A stretch of 64,000 nucleotides of DNA from positions 334,501 to 398,500 of the forward strand of contig JAKOGI010000578.1 of assembly GCA_029747015.1 (NCBI GenBank). Direction: 5' to 3'. The notes beneath the pieces are model-generated. The model did not search any database, was not told the origin of the DNA, and saw nothing but the letters and a program-made list of their open reading frames with translations. This DNA comes from Carnegiea gigantea (Eukaryota; Streptophyta; Magnoliopsida; Caryophyllales; Cactaceae). A program made the translations under genes and the position numbers. Shown piece by piece: positions 11,776 to 23,311 of this stretch; the stretch's first letter is position 1; every line of letters begins with the position of its first letter.

Positions 11776-12375
11776 ATGGAAGGAGATTTAGAGATGAAAG
11801 ACTGTGAGTCTGATGTGAGAAAAGTTAATATCATAAATTGAAAAAATATCTTTAAGCATACCAAAGGTAGAAAGTATAAATATATCCATGTTGGGAGTGT
11901 CCAAGTTCAAATTACTCTATTATAATATTATAGTAAAGATATTGATCTCTATGCTTTACTCTGTGATATTAGGCATACCAAGTTCAATAATCAAATTATC
12001 ACAAGAATAAAGACTAACTTATATAATGGATCTGTAGGGTTCAATTGTAGACCTAGATATTATGTAAGCCTAAAAGATGAGTTTGCTAAAAACTTCCTAT
12101 CCTTTAAGACAAAAGTAGTTGGAATGGATATGAAAAGAGGAGGATATCTCTTAAGGATATTTTGAAAAATTATCTACAAATTAGATAATACTATAGATCT
12201 AAAAACTAAGGTCACCATGATAGAGGCAGAAAAATTTGAGAGCCCTACCCCTATGCAAAAAATCCAAAGGATAAAATTCAATCCTCAGGAGATAAAAATC
12301 GATAGGTCTTACATATCTAACTTTTCCAGTCCCACAATAATCAATAACAAAATTTGCAATAAAAATTGATGAAAA
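11776..12375 (+). pseudogene. Caulimovirid movement protein region, copy A
   Basis: The region begins MEGDLEMKDC and keeps 30K-superfamily movement protein landmarks: KYIHVGSVQVQI, then NGSVGFNCRPRYYVSLKDEF, then GMDMKRGGYLL. These proteins open plasmodesmata for cell-to-cell spread. At least three in-frame stops interrupt it (near 11840, 11925 and 12160). The capsid region lies directly upstream and the protease region downstream, as in copies B and C. Confidence 0.75.
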
Positions 12376-13160
12376 TGATAAAATTACCATTAAACTCCAA
12401 TCATTAAGAAGTATGAGTGCAAGAGCAGAAAACGCAGAAGGGTGCTCATTAGCTAAATAACAGCTTAAAGAAGATGATATAATTAGTATGACCACTGAAA
12501 TGAGTAGAATGAGTTTTGAACCGACAAGACACAATATCGACCGAAGTATGAGTCTAGATAGGAAAATTATTGAGTATAAAATAGAAACTGCTAGTGAACC
12601 AATCTATGAAGATGAATTAGTAAAAAATATGACTATGGAGAGGTCACTAATACAAATCTTAATAGCATCTATATTCAAATAAATGTATGCTTAGGAGGAT
12701 ATAATAGATATGAATTATGCAATGTGTATGTTTAGGAAAAATATCATTATTTTCAGAATTTATGTGAAAAAAAGTCAAGAATCATTTACAAGTAATGATA
12801 ATTGATAATAGCATTATGAGCCACAACAAGGACATAAAAGGGTTATCTATAGAAATAGGAGGAGTCCAGCACATTATCCAGTTCTATGGGCTATTGACCA
12901 ACCCTCTCATGACATGATAATTGGTAACAATTTTTAGATGCTATATTCTCCATGCATACAGACTATCAACCAAATAATATTCACAATAAATGGTCAGTAA
13001 GTTCCTACTGGTAAATTAAATAAAGTTTACACTCATCAGAAGATTGAGTTTATACACAGTCAGCATGATGAGAACGTAATACCAGCACAACGTGAGATAA
13101 TGCTAACAATGTCAATACTTGAGTTATCTATTAAAAAGCAGATTATTGAACAATAAGAAC
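12376..13160 (+). pseudogene. Caulimovirid protease region, copy A (active site lost)
   Basis: A Ser/Arg-rich linker (open at 12488-12682) leads into a retropepsin-like domain. The NRYELC strand is followed at about 12715-12760 by a small deletion and frameshift that removes the catalytic aspartate loop still seen in copies B (YIDSG) and C (YIDNG). Later landmarks (NSIMSHN, then a GG motif) remain. No active protease could be made. Confidence 0.65.
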
Positions 13161-13239
13161 AATTATGCAAAGAATTGTACCTTGATAATCCTCTAAAATT
13201 TTGGGATAAAGATAAGACATTTGGAAAGATTACTTTGTT

Positions 13240-14420
13240 AAATCCATGAATTATTATCCGAATTAAACAAATAGTTTATACACACTAGGATATCTAACAA
13301 TTTTAGCAAATCAAAGAGCTATTAGATAAAGGGTTAATCACAAATAGTAAGAGTTCTCACACTAGTTCTGCTTTCATGATAAGAAATCATACTGAAGAAA
13401 AAAGACGAAAAACAAGAATGGTAATCAATTACAAAAAGCTTAACGATAATACTGTCTTTCTTGGTTATTATATTCCTAACAATATAGTCCTTTTCAATAG
13501 AATTTAAGAAGTTTCTTGGTTCTCGAAAATGGATTGCAAAAGGAGATACTGGAGATAAAAATGAATGAAGAAAGAACTGAGTTTAGTACCTCTCAAGGAC
13601 ATTATAAGTGAATAGTAATGCCCTTTAGTCTAAACAATGCAATTCAAATATTCCAAAGAAGAATGAATAACATCTTCAAAGATCTTAATCACTGTTGTCT
13701 AGTTTACATTGATGATATCCTTATCTTTACCAAGACCAAAGAGTGGCACAAAGATGATATCCTAACTGTCACCCAATTATGCATTGATCATGGTTTTATT
13801 CTTGGTAAGAACAAGTGCATTTATGTTGAACAAGAAATCGAGTTTTTAGGTCTAGAAATAAAAGCTGAACAAATCATCTTACAAAAGCATATTCTTAAAA
13901 AGATAGAAAATTTCCCTGAAAAGATTAAAGATAGGAAGCATTTAGAAAGGTTTATTGGATGTTTTACTCATGCTTCAGATTTCACTAAAGATCTAGCTAA
14001 ATTAAGAAAAACATTGCCGCATAAACTCAAGAAAAAAGTAAGTTGGACATGGACCCTTAATGATTCAAAGATTGTTCAAAATTTCAAAAAGATGTGTAAA
14101 ATTCTTCATGTTCTTAATCTGCCTAATGAAGAAAATGATTTAATTCTTGAGATAAATGCCAGCAATAAGCATTGGAGTGCAATAATCAAAATTAAAGAAG
14201 GAGAAAAACTCTACAAATATTGCAGTGGAAGTTTTAATAAAGCAGAATGCAACTATCCTATGATGAAAAGAAATCCTTACAGTCATAGGGGAAATTGAAA
14301 AGTTCTTAATCTTTTTAGCGCCAAAACCTTTTCTGATTCGAACTGATTACAAATGAATACTTGGTTTGTGAAAAAGAATTTATCAAATATGTAAGTACAA
14401 GGGCGACTCCTACGTTAGCA
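13240..14420 (+). pseudogene. Caulimovirid reverse transcriptase/RNase H, copy A
   Basis: The best open part is 13618-14298 (226 residues). It has MPFSLNNAIQIFQRRMNN, the RT palm YIDDIL (both Asp kept), FLGLEIK, a thumb/connection segment (RKHLERFIGCFTHASDF) and the start of RNase H (ILEINASNKHWSAI, where the first catalytic Asp has become Asn). The RT fingers upstream (13300-13600) are split by stops and shifts. The lineage is caulimovirid because the RNase H block NDLILE...NKHWSA...YCSGSFNKAE matches that family and no integrase follows. Confidence 0.85.
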
Positions 14421-14599
14421 ACTATGGCTTAACCAGTTTTCCTTCTCTATTAAACATATACAGGGATTAAAGAATTCTCTAGTATACAATTTAACTCGTA
14501 AACTCACTAATGGTAATCATCAGAGCAAAACTCCTGCCGAAAAAGAAGAAGATTCAGAATGAAATGCCATTAGTATTAGAATAGGTTTCTTATATTAGA

Positions 14600-15535
14600 A
14601 TCCTTATGGATATTTTAAAATTTCATACAAACAGTAGATCATACTTTGGTCTTGTGTCTTCTACCTATCTAATAGTACAAAGATTCGGCCTTTTAGAGTT
14701 ATAAATAAATTACCTAAGGTGTCCTTATGATATTCCAAAAAAAAAAAAGTTCCCATGTTCAAGAAAAATGGTTCAATGAATGGTATTCAGCCTACATCAA
14801 CTACTACCACAATTATTCTTATGATATTTGAGAGTCATGGAGTACTACGATCTTCTTTCCTGACAAATCTAGAGCTGGTGGTGCTAGTCTCCCAACAAAT
14901 TCAATTTCTTCGGATGATCCCATTATTAAAGCCTGGGAATATGGAATGGTAGTTTATCTCACGGAAATCCCATATCCAAAGTACCCATTCTTCTCAAAAT
15001 TAACTGAGTTTCAATAGTACATGTTTAAAAGGATCCATTGGATTCCCACATCTCCTAATAGCCCAACAAAAATTCCATACAACAGAAGCCTATATGTCAA
15101 AGTACATTTCGTAGTAATTGAGTATAAAAATGAAAAAGCCAAACAGCCAATTATTTGTTCAATTAGTTGATTTAGACGATCTCAATGATCAACAACAAGA
15201 AAGGTTTCCAGCATGATAAGAATTTGTTAGTTACCTACTTTAGCAAGAGCCATCCGTATTTTACAACATTTATAATCAAATATGGACATTAATTGAACAA
15301 GGAAGAATACTAATGCATTGCGAGAACACTAATTTCATTTATCATAATGATTTCAGCAAATCTATGAAAGTAGAAGCTACCTCAGAAGATATCTTTGATT
15401 ATCTCTTTGATGTTGGAGCATCTTCAACTTGATGAAGATTTTGATGATTATCTGGATAATGATGGACTGGAAGATATTATTGAAAATGAAGGCATATAGA
15501 ATCTCAATATGGATGACTAGTCTTGTCAGCATTAA
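14600..15535 (+). pseudogene. Unrecognised C-terminal reading frame, copy A
   Basis: Between RNase H and the promoter lies about 0.9 kb of decayed coding sequence that aligns with copies B and C. Landmarks are NYSYDIWESWSTTIF, PTNSISSDDPIIKAWEYG and IPTSPNSPTKIPYNRSLYV; an acidic end (LDEDFDDY) sits close to 15430. Its position is that of the transactivator/ORF VI in caulimoviruses, or of a C-terminal extension of the polyprotein, but I see no sequence match to either. The frame is interrupted many times. Confidence 0.55.
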
Positions 15536-15539
15536 AGGC

Positions 15540-15930
15540 TCTGAAAAGTTGTTGCATCGCTATTGTATTATTTTGTCAAGTGTCAAGTTAGTAAAATAAT
15601 GTAGTCCACTGTAATCATGTGAGTGCAGTCGAAAATATCAGTATATATACTGTAGCCATCAGAGTATCCTATGTATTCCATCTCCTTTATAAAAGGAGAG
15701 GCTGAGGGCTGAGAAAGGACACAATCCTTTAAGCAAACTTGAGCAACAGAGAAGTCGAAAATCTCTATTTCTCTATGAGCAAGTATCTCTGATGATTTTA
15801 GTAGTTCAAGTCCCTCTTAAATCTTTCCAGTGTAATATTTCCACTTTCAAGCTTTCAACAAAGAAGTTTCCCAGTAGATAACGCTATTCAATCAAATCTT
15901 ACATCTTAAATATTATGATTTCTTGATTAA
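15540..15930 (+). promoter_or_regulatory. Pregenomic-RNA promoter and start of leader, copy A
   Basis: A TATA box lies at 15686-15696 (TTTATAAAAGG) after a CT-rich stretch, with CTGTAG-type repeats upstream. It sits at the same place and in the same context as in copies B and C, the position of the 35S-type promoter of caulimovirids. The polyadenylation hexamer present downstream in copies B and C (AATAAA) is mutated here (CAACAAAG, about 15857-15865). A GATGAC...GTCAGC pair about 180 nt upstream resembles an activator element but is unproven. Confidence 0.65.
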
Positions 15931-16494
15931 AATATCATTATCCTTAAGCTTAATTAGTCACTACAATCCGAGGTAGGAAACAAAACAGATTTGTGATGTG
16001 CCAGATCTAAGAAAGGTGTGGTTGAGATTAGCAATATCTGTAAACTGGAAGTTAGAGGAATGCCATGGTCGTATATCGACTAAGTTCAGGTAATGGTCGA
16101 AACTCTCTAATTGGGCTTTAGTTATTTTGCTAAGCCTGATGGGCCTCTAATCATTGAAAATATAATATTTATGATATAATTAGTAGATTGTGATAACCAA
16201 TATTAGTGAAGTCATTATAAGAATTTTAATCATATAAAATAAACATATTTCCTGAAAAAACCCTTAAAATAACATATTCGCGTATTTTACCCAATTCTAG
16301 GGTCTTTCTATAATTTCTAAAATTTTTGGTCAAAAGTGAGAAAAGAGATAGTGTAAGAGGTATTAAAAAAATTAAAACAGTAATTCGAAAGATAGCAAAA
16401 AATAAAAACACTATACCTCAAGGTACTAAACAATTAAGCCAAAAAGGTGAGGTCTGAAAAAATCAATGATATTTATGTCAAAGTATTAAAAAGT
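15931..16494 (+). other. 3' leader segment of copy A
   Basis: Non-coding, matching the leader segments of copies B (19700 downwards) and C (29980 downwards) on the opposite strand. It ends at the 10-bp direct repeat at 16495-16504. Short open frames within it are not shared between copies. Confidence 0.6.
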
Positions 16495-16504
16495 CATCAC
16501 AAGC
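16495..16504. repeat. 10-bp direct repeat, right flank of caulimovirid copy A
   Basis: This is the second copy of CATCACAAGC (first at 7815-7824). The gypsy RT sequence resumes immediately after it. Confidence 0.8.
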
Positions 16505-16756
16505 CATTCATTCAATCCCCACTTTGTCTTAAAGGTTGTCTTTCATTCATCCCCTTAATAAATCCAGATTTTAGTAGTAGCCACTTAACTCAGCCTTAGA
16601 TACAATTGTGGCCCCATGTAAGTCATCAAGAAGGTCCTCTAGTATGACAATAGGATACCTATACTTGAGGGTAATCTCATTGATTGACACTTTCATCACA
16701 CATCTCATACTCCCATCGTCTTTGATACCAATAAGGCAAGAACAGCATCAGGTAGG
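16505..16756 (-). pseudogene. Gypsy reverse transcriptase N-terminal remnant
   Basis: The minus strand encodes SPDAVLALLVSK, then INEITLKYRYPIVILEDLLD, then LHGATIVSKAELSGYY and a shifted EWKTTFKTKWGLNEWLVM: the fingers and palm start of a gypsy RT. It is the missing upstream part of the element at 5320-7824, separated from it by copy A. Beyond about 16756 the gypsy sequence stops abruptly against a copia fragment of opposite orientation. Confidence 0.8.
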
Positions 16757-17998
16757 AATTAAACTGTGCATTTATGTTGAATTTTAATTATGGAAATTGC
16801 ATTATGCATCAAACACTTATAATGAAACCCCTACGAAATGTTTTAGTTGAAAGAAAACATCGATCTCTTTTAGAAGTTGGTTAGATTACCCAAGAAATTT
16901 TAGGAAACTTGTGCATTTGCTACATGATACTTGATAAATTTGACTCTTACCCTAAATTTATTCAATAAAAGTCGATGTGAAATTTTGCTTGGTATACACC
17001 TATCTTATGATTATCAAAAGGTCTCTGGGAGTCTTTATTATACCATTACCACACTGGGGTAGGACACAAATGCAATACTAGAGCTCATAAGTGCATCTTT
17101 GTCGGATATAGGGCTGTTCATTATTCAGTTCTAATCCGAACCGAACCGAAGACTGGCCTGGACCGGACCGGACCGAACCGAACCGAATGAATTCGGTCCC
17201 GTCCACGGTTCACAAATTTTTTTTATTCGGTCTGCGGTCCGGTCTGGTCCAGTCCACCGGTCCACCGGTTCGGACTGAGGACCGAATAAAAACAATTTTG
17301 AAAATCGACTTTTTACTTGTTCAATTTTAATTTTCTTTTGCGACTTATAATTTTTTAAATGTTCAAAGATATTGATTTGTTTTTTTATGATGAAAATATG
17401 TTGAAATGGTTTATATTGAAACAAAAATAAGATGTTCATATCGTAAAATTTGCTAGTATGACAATTCGGTCCGATCTGGTCCAGTCCAGTCAGTTTATTT
17501 TTGGCCCGATCCCGATCCGGTCCTTAATTTATTCGATCCAGTCCATGGTCCATAACTTCTCTCTTATTCGGTCATCGGTCCAACTTGGTCCGGTCCGGTC
17601 TAGGTATGGACCGATGAACACCCGTAGTCGAATACCTATATGGACAAAATGATTGTAAAGCTTATACCTTGAACAGTGATCAATTATTTACATCACGAGA
17701 TTTGATATTTTGTGAATGTAAATTCCCATATTTGCTCACAAACTGAGCTCGCTTTTGACAATAATGGCCCTCGAAATTTGTTTGATAGTAATATTAGATG
17801 ATCAAAATATGGACAAATACAATCGTGAATGATCATCTACTACATTTAATGAAGGAGACCACAAATCTTAGGAGTTTAGAAAGCTCTACATCAATTGTCG
17901 TGGAACTACCTTGTGCAGTATTGATTTATCTGATTCTATAAACACAAGTGCTGATACGCTTCCTATTGTATTTGGTCTTGACATAGGTCATGATCATA
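16757..17998 (+). mobile_element. Degraded Ty1/copia integrase fragment
   Basis: On the plus strand VERKHRSLLEV (about 16850) and RAHKCIFVGY (about 17080-17108) mark the copia integrase. After a MITE (17109-17626) the frame resumes with the end of the integrase, LNSDQLFTSRDLIFCECKFPY (17670-17735). There are several frameshifts. The matching RT part of possibly the same element is at 28860-29321. Confidence 0.75.
17109..17626. mobile_element. hAT-type MITE in the copia integrase
   Basis: The 518-bp unit has terminal inverted repeats TAGGGCTGTTCAT and, read inward from the other end, TACGGGTGTTCAT. It is flanked by an 8-bp target duplication with one mismatch: GTCGGATA (17101-17108) and GTCGAATA (17627-17634). 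Both subterminal regions are packed with GGACCGG/CCGGTCC motifs, as expected of hAT transposase-binding sites. It is non-coding; the open frames at 17131-17439 and 17458-17652 are low-complexity translations of these motifs. Confidence 0.85.
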
Positions 17999-18190
17999 AA
18001 GGAAATAATTAGCAGGATGATTATAAACACAAATCTCAAGCCTAAAATAAGTTAGAAAAGAAATTAAGAAACAAATTCAATTTTATATTGATGTTGTATA
18101 TGTAGGTACAATCGCTGAGTTGAATACAATGAAATAATCCTATGATTCGATCTCCGAGTGACTTGAGTGTTACGAGGCCGTGATACTTCA

Positions 18191-18273
18191 CATTTAATTT
18201 TGAGCAAGTGAGTCCATCGAAGTCAACTTAACACATGGCTATTTGTGATTGGTCAGTTATTTTACTTTCTACA
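18191..18273 (+). repeat. LTR-like direct repeat, left copy
   Basis: About 83 bp, roughly 75-80% identical by eye to 28763-28850 in the same orientation. The shared core is AAGTCAACTTA, then ATTTRTGATTGGTCA, ending near CTTTCTACA. The two copies bracket the plant-mobile-domain segment and caulimovirid copy B, so they could be the LTR or terminal ends of one old insertion. Confidence 0.55.
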
Positions 18274-18923
18274 AATAACCCATCGACAGTCGGCTGCGCA
18301 TGCGAACTTGAAGTTTTTTTTTTTTTTTTAAGCGGCTAAGTCTCAAACGCTTGGCGAATGCAAATGATCGGAAATTTTATGGGTATTTTTTAATTTCCAA
18401 GCAATTTTGTGACTTGACACTTACTCATTTTTTTCTTTGTGTCTCTCTTTTTTCCCTTTTCCTTTTCTTTTTGTGATAATGTCGTTTGAGGATTTATGAT
18501 AAAAGTATATCAATAATTTATGATAAATTTTATCAACCATTCATATGGACAGAATTCTATCAACAATTTTTGATTAATTCCATCAACAATTTGGGGGGGG
18601 GGGAATAGAATTCCATCATCAATTTATGATAAATTCTATCAACAATTTTACCAACAATTGTTATAAATTCCCCCTCGGCACCCCCTTTCAAGTGCCTAAT
18701 TTCATCCTTCTTACTAAGCATAATTGAACTTGTAGCATAGCCTGTGGCGTTATTTGAGATTTTAGAGATCACCCCCTTAACTATTTATATTACTTTACTT
18801 TTGTTTGTAGGCAAGACAATAGTGTTTGCATGATACCCCTAATTTTCCTTCACCAATTCCTTCACCTTCATACCATGAAATTTTTGCTTCAGTTTCCCAC
18901 CCTTCCTTGATTCCTTCTACTTT
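18274..18923. other. AT-rich non-coding DNA with short degenerate tandem repeats
   Basis: At 18490-18680 a degenerate unit close to AATTCTATCAACAATTTATGA recurs about five times, with an 11-base G run near 18594-18604. No coding sequence is recognised. The stretch ends at the 9-bp direct repeat GATTTCTTA that borders copy B. Confidence 0.55.
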
Positions 18924-19519
18924 GATTTCTTAGGGTATTTTGCACTTACCTCCCTTTAGGTTCTTCATAATAATTTTTTCAACCTCGACCTTTTTGTATT
19001 TATTTTTAACTACCCTGAGATCTTATACTTTGGTTTGTAACTACCTTTTTACTTCCAAAACTTTTGAAAATTATAGAAAGACTCCTATTCTGGGTAAAAT
19101 ATGCAAATAAGCAATTTTCATAGGTTTTTCAAGAAATATGCTTGGTTTATATGCTTAAACTTCTTATAATGACTTTACTGGTACTAGTTATCATAATCTA
19201 CTAACTATATTATAAGTATTATATTTTCGATGCTTATAGGCCCACCATGCTTAGCAGAATAATTAAAGTTTAAGTAGAGAGTTTCGACCATTATCTGAAA
19301 TTAGTCAGTGTTGGACCCTCGCGTTTCTTTAGCTTCCAATTTACAGAGATTGCTAATTTCAGTCACACCTTCCTTAGATCAAGCACAGCACAGATCCGTT
19401 TCGTTTCCTACCTCAAACCATAGTTACTAATCAAGTCTTTAGTCTTTTTCAAGGATAGTGAAACTTTAATCAAGAAATTATAATATTTAAGACATAAGGT
19501 TCAATTGAATAATGCTCCC

Positions 19520-19810
19520 TACTGGGAAACTTATTTTATTGAAAGCTTAAAAGTGAAAATATTACAATGAAAACATTTGAAGAGGGACTTATGCTAAGAT
19601 CATTAAAGATGCTTACTCATCGAGAAATGGAGAATCCAGACTTCTCTTTTACTCAAGAATGCTCAAATGATAGTGTCTTCTCTCAGCACTCGATCTCTCT
19701 TTTTATAGAGGGTTGGGGGTACATAGGATGACCTAATGGCTATAGTACCTACTGAGTTTTTATATGGCTACAGTACACACTGATGGCTACATTACACTAC
19801 TTTATTTTAC
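19520..19810 (-). promoter_or_regulatory. Pregenomic-RNA promoter, TATA and poly(A) signal, copy B
   Basis: On the minus strand CTCTATAAAAAGAGAG (TATA around 19700-19712) lies at the same place as the TATA boxes of copies A and C. About 170 nt downstream is TTCAATAAAATAAG with the hexamer AATAAA (near 19533-19540), the short TATA-to-poly(A) spacing typical of terminally redundant pararetrovirus transcripts. Confidence 0.65.
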
Positions 19811-19879
19811 AGACTTGACACTTATCAAAATAGTACAGTAATGGAGCAACCACTTTTCAAAGCTTTTAACGATGACAAG

Positions 19880-20950
19880 ACTAGCCATCATTACTGAGAT
19901 TTTGCATGCCTTCCTCTCCAATTATATCTTCTAAATCATCATTATCTGGATAATCATCAAAATCTTCATCTAATTAAAGATGCTCTGGATCTCATTTCTC
20001 AAATAATTCAAGAAGACATTTCTTTTCTTTTTCTGATAGGAATTTTCCAACTCCAACATCAAAGAGATAATCAAAAACATCTTCTGAAGTTGCTCCTTCT
20101 ACCTTTATATATTCGTTAAACTCATTATGCTAAGCGAAAGTAGTATTTTTGCAATGCGTTGGTGTTTTCCTTCGTTCAATTAATCTCCAACTCTGTTGAT
20201 AAATGTTGAAAAGTCTAATGGCTCTTGCTAAAGCAGGATCAGTAGCTAATTCTCGTCATTCTGAATCCCATTCTTGTCGTTAATCATCAGGGTCGTCGAA
20301 ATCAACTATTTGAACAAGATAATGAGCCAGTTTGGCTTTTCAAGTGCACAATGTACCTCAACATTTAGGCACCTATTATTTAGGATTTTTGTTGGACCAT
20401 TAGGAGATGTAAGCATGCGTTGCTGGAATTTAGTTAATGTTGAGAAAAATGAGAACTTTGGATCTAGGAACTCCAAAAAGTAAACTACCTTCCCGTATTC
20501 ATAGGCTTTAATGAAAGGGTCATTTGAAGAAATTGAATTTACCGGCACACTAACACTACCAACTCCAGACCTATCGAAAAAGTAGATCGTTGTACTCCAA
20601 GACTCCCAAATGTCATAAGAATAGTTATGATTATAGTCGATGCAGGTTGCATACTACTCATTAAATCATTTTTCTTGAACATGAGAACTTATTTTTTTTG
20701 GATATCATAAGGACATCTAAGGTAATTAACTTGTAATTCTAGAAGGGAAAATCTTTGGACTATTAGGTAGGTTGAAGATAGCAGACCAAAATGTGATGTA
20801 CTTTTTGGTATGGAATTTCAAATTATCAATAAGGACCTTACTAGAAGGAGAAACCCGTTCTAGTAGTAATAACATTTTGGTATGGATTTCTTCCTTTTCT
20901 GACAGGAGTTCTGCTTTGATGATTACCATTTATGAGTTCTCGAGTTAAAC
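19880..20950 (-). pseudogene. Unrecognised C-terminal reading frame, copy B
   Basis: Two open stretches on the minus strand, 20929-20726 (VSPSSKVLIDNLKF) and 20548-20306 (NSISSNDPFIKAYEYGKV, FSFFSTLTKFQQRM), belong to the frame shared with copies A and C. The acidic end near 19900-19970 (LDEDFDDYPDNDDLED) is better kept than elsewhere. The function is not recognised. It lies between RNase H and the promoter. Confidence 0.55.
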
Positions 20951-21049
20951 TCTCTGCCAGAGAGTTCTTCGATCCATGTATATGTTCAATAGAGAAGGAA
21001 AACTAGTTTAAGCCATAATTAACAACCCAAGAGTCGCCCTTGCGCTTGC

Positions 21050-22230
21050 ATATTTGATAAATTCTTTTTCACAAAGCGAAGTATTCCTTTGCCATCAGTT
21101 CGAATAAGAAAAGATTTTGGCTAAAAAGATTAAGAACTTTTCAGTTCTCCTTATGATTGCAAGGATTTCTTTTTCCATTATAGAATAGTTGCATTCTGCC
21201 TGATTAAAACTTTCATTGCAATATTTGCAAAGTTTTTCGCCTTCCTTGATTTTCAGTATTGTACTCCAGTGCTCATTGCTAGCATCTATCTCAAGAACTA
21301 AATCATCTCCTTCATTAGGCAAATTAAGAACAAAAAGATGTTACATATCTTTTTGAAGTTTTTAACAATCTTTGTGTCATTAATGGTCCATGTCTAGCTT
21401 ACTTCTTTATTAGGTTTCTGCTGCAATGACTTTCTCAGTTTAGCTAAATCTTTAATGAAATCTGAAGCATAGGTAAGGCATCCAAGAAACCTTCGTAGCT
21501 GCTTCCTATCTTCAATTTTTTTAGGAAAATTTTTTTTTTTTTCACAATATGCTTTTATAAGATGATTTGTCTGGCTTTTATCTCTAGACCTAAAAATTCA
21601 ATTTCTCGTTCAGCATAAATGCACTTGTTCTTTTCAAGTATAACACCATGATCAATACATCTTTGTGTGACAGCTAAGACATCATCTTTGTACTGTTCTA
21701 TGATTTTAGAAAAGACCACGATATTATCAGTGGAAACTAGACAACAGTGATTGTGATCTTTAAAGATGTTGTTCATTCTTCTTTGGAATATTTTAAGTGC
21801 ATTTTTAAGATCAAATGGCATTACTATCAATTCATAATGTCCTTGTGGGGTATAAATATCGTTAAAGGAGTACTTTCCGAATCCATTTCTATCTACCAAT
21901 AATTGCTTTTGCAATCCATTTTTGAGAACCAAGAGGCTACTTGAAGTCTGTTGAAAAGGATTATTTTGTTAGAAATGTAATAACCATCAAAGACAGTATT
22001 ATCATTAAGCTTTCTATAGTTGATTACCATTTTTGCTGTTCCTCTCTTTTCTTCAGCATCATTTCTTACCATGAAAGCAGGATTGGTGTAAGGACTGTTG
22101 CTATTCCTGATTAATCCTTTATCCAAAAGTTCTTTAATTTATTTATTGGATTCTTGGATATCTTGGTGTGTACACACCATTTGCTTGACTCGAATAATAG
22201 GGTTGGGGGTTCAATAGAGTGATTTTATCA
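21050..22230 (-). pseudogene. Caulimovirid reverse transcriptase/RNase H, copy B
   Basis: Open pieces run at 22126-21893 (MDKGLIRNSNSPYTNPAFMV, NYRKLND), 21932-21555 (FDLKNALKIFQRRMNN) and 21322-21095 (LVLEIDASNEHWSTILK). The RT catalytic motif reads STDNIV instead of Y-x-D-D, so the active site is lost, while the first RNase H Asp (IDAS) is kept. A T-rich run near 21530 and several frameshifts interrupt the thumb region. Confidence 0.85.
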
Positions 22231-23300
22231 AATGTTTTATCTTTATCCCAAAATTTTAGTGCATTATCAAACTAGAGCTCTTTGCATAATTTTTCTTGTT
22301 GTTCGATGATCTGCTCTTTAATAGATAGCTCAAGCAATGAGATTGTTAGTGCTATTTCTCATTGTGTAGGCATTACCTTATCACCACGTTGGTTGCGTGT
22401 AAACTCAATTATGAGTGTAAGCCTTACTTAATTTTTCAATAGGAATGGAGTGACCATTAATTGTGAATATTATTTGGTTTATGGTCTGTGTGCATGGAGA
22501 ATATAATTTCTAAAAATTATTTCCAATAATCATATCATAAGATGGTTGATCACTAGCCCATAGAACTGGTATAATGCATTAAACTCCTCCTAGTTCTGTG
22601 GATAACCCTTCTATGGCCTAGTTATGACTCATAATGCTATTATCAGCGACCCTCACTTGTAAAGGATTTTTAGCTCTTTTTCATATAAACTCTGGAGATA
22701 ATGATCTTTTCTCAAAGCATACAAAATAACCACTATCTATGTAGACACATAATTCATATTTATTATATCCTTCTAAGCATATGTTTATTGGGATATACAT
22801 GCTATTAGGATTTGCATTGGTGACTTCATAGCTTATCTACATAGTCATATTTTCGACTAATTCATCCTCATAAATTGACTTACTAAATAGTTCTTATTTT
22901 GTACCCAATGACTTTTCTATCTAGACTCGTACTTTGATCTACACTTGGTCTTGCAGATTTAAAACGCATTCTACTCATTTCATTAGTCATACTCATTGTA
23001 TCATCTTCTTTAAGTTCTTTTTTAGTTGATGAAAGATCCCTCCCCTATTCGGATCTTGTGCTCATACTTCTCAATAATTGGGGTTTAATGCTAATCTTAC
23101 CATTCTTATCAATTTTTATCACATTTTTCTTATTGATTTTTGTAGGGTTGGCAAAGTTAGATATTCCTGAACGATCAATTTTTATCTCACGTGGATTGGA
23201 TTTAATCCTCTGAGTCTTTTACATTGGGGTGGGACTTTCAAATTTTTCTACTTCTATCATTGTGACATTAGTCTTTGGATCTATGGTATTATCTAATTTG
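22231..23300 (-). pseudogene. Caulimovirid protease region, copy B
   Basis: The minus-strand frames carry a Ser/Arg-rich linker, then the retropepsin core with YIDSG at about 22720 (catalytic Asp kept), NSIMSHN and a GG flap-like motif near 22580. Stops and shifts separate these pieces. The domain precedes RT directly, as in caulimovirid polyproteins. Confidence 0.65.
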
Positions 23301-23311
23301 TAGATGATTTT

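Larger units (their letters stand above)
7825..16494 (+). mobile_element. Endogenous caulimovirid (pararetrovirus) copy A
   Basis: This is a near full-length, decayed Caulimoviridae-type genome integrated into a gypsy RT. The order is leader, tRNA-Met primer site (8061), small ORF, zinc-knuckle capsid region, movement-protein region, protease, RT/RNase H, unknown C-terminal frame, TATA promoter (15686) and leader again. There is no integrase and no LTR. Without the 1.6 kb solo LTR (9705-11323), the distance from primer site to TATA is about 6.0 kb, the same as in copies B and C. Many stops and frameshifts, and loss of the protease active-site segment, show that it is a dead fossil. Capsid before movement protein is the order known from cavemo- and solendoviruses rather than caulimo- or petuviruses; the genus is not settled. 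Confidence 0.87.

Noticed and set aside
16226..16411. Open frame in the leader of copy A
   Set aside because: Not conserved in the corresponding leaders of copies B and C.
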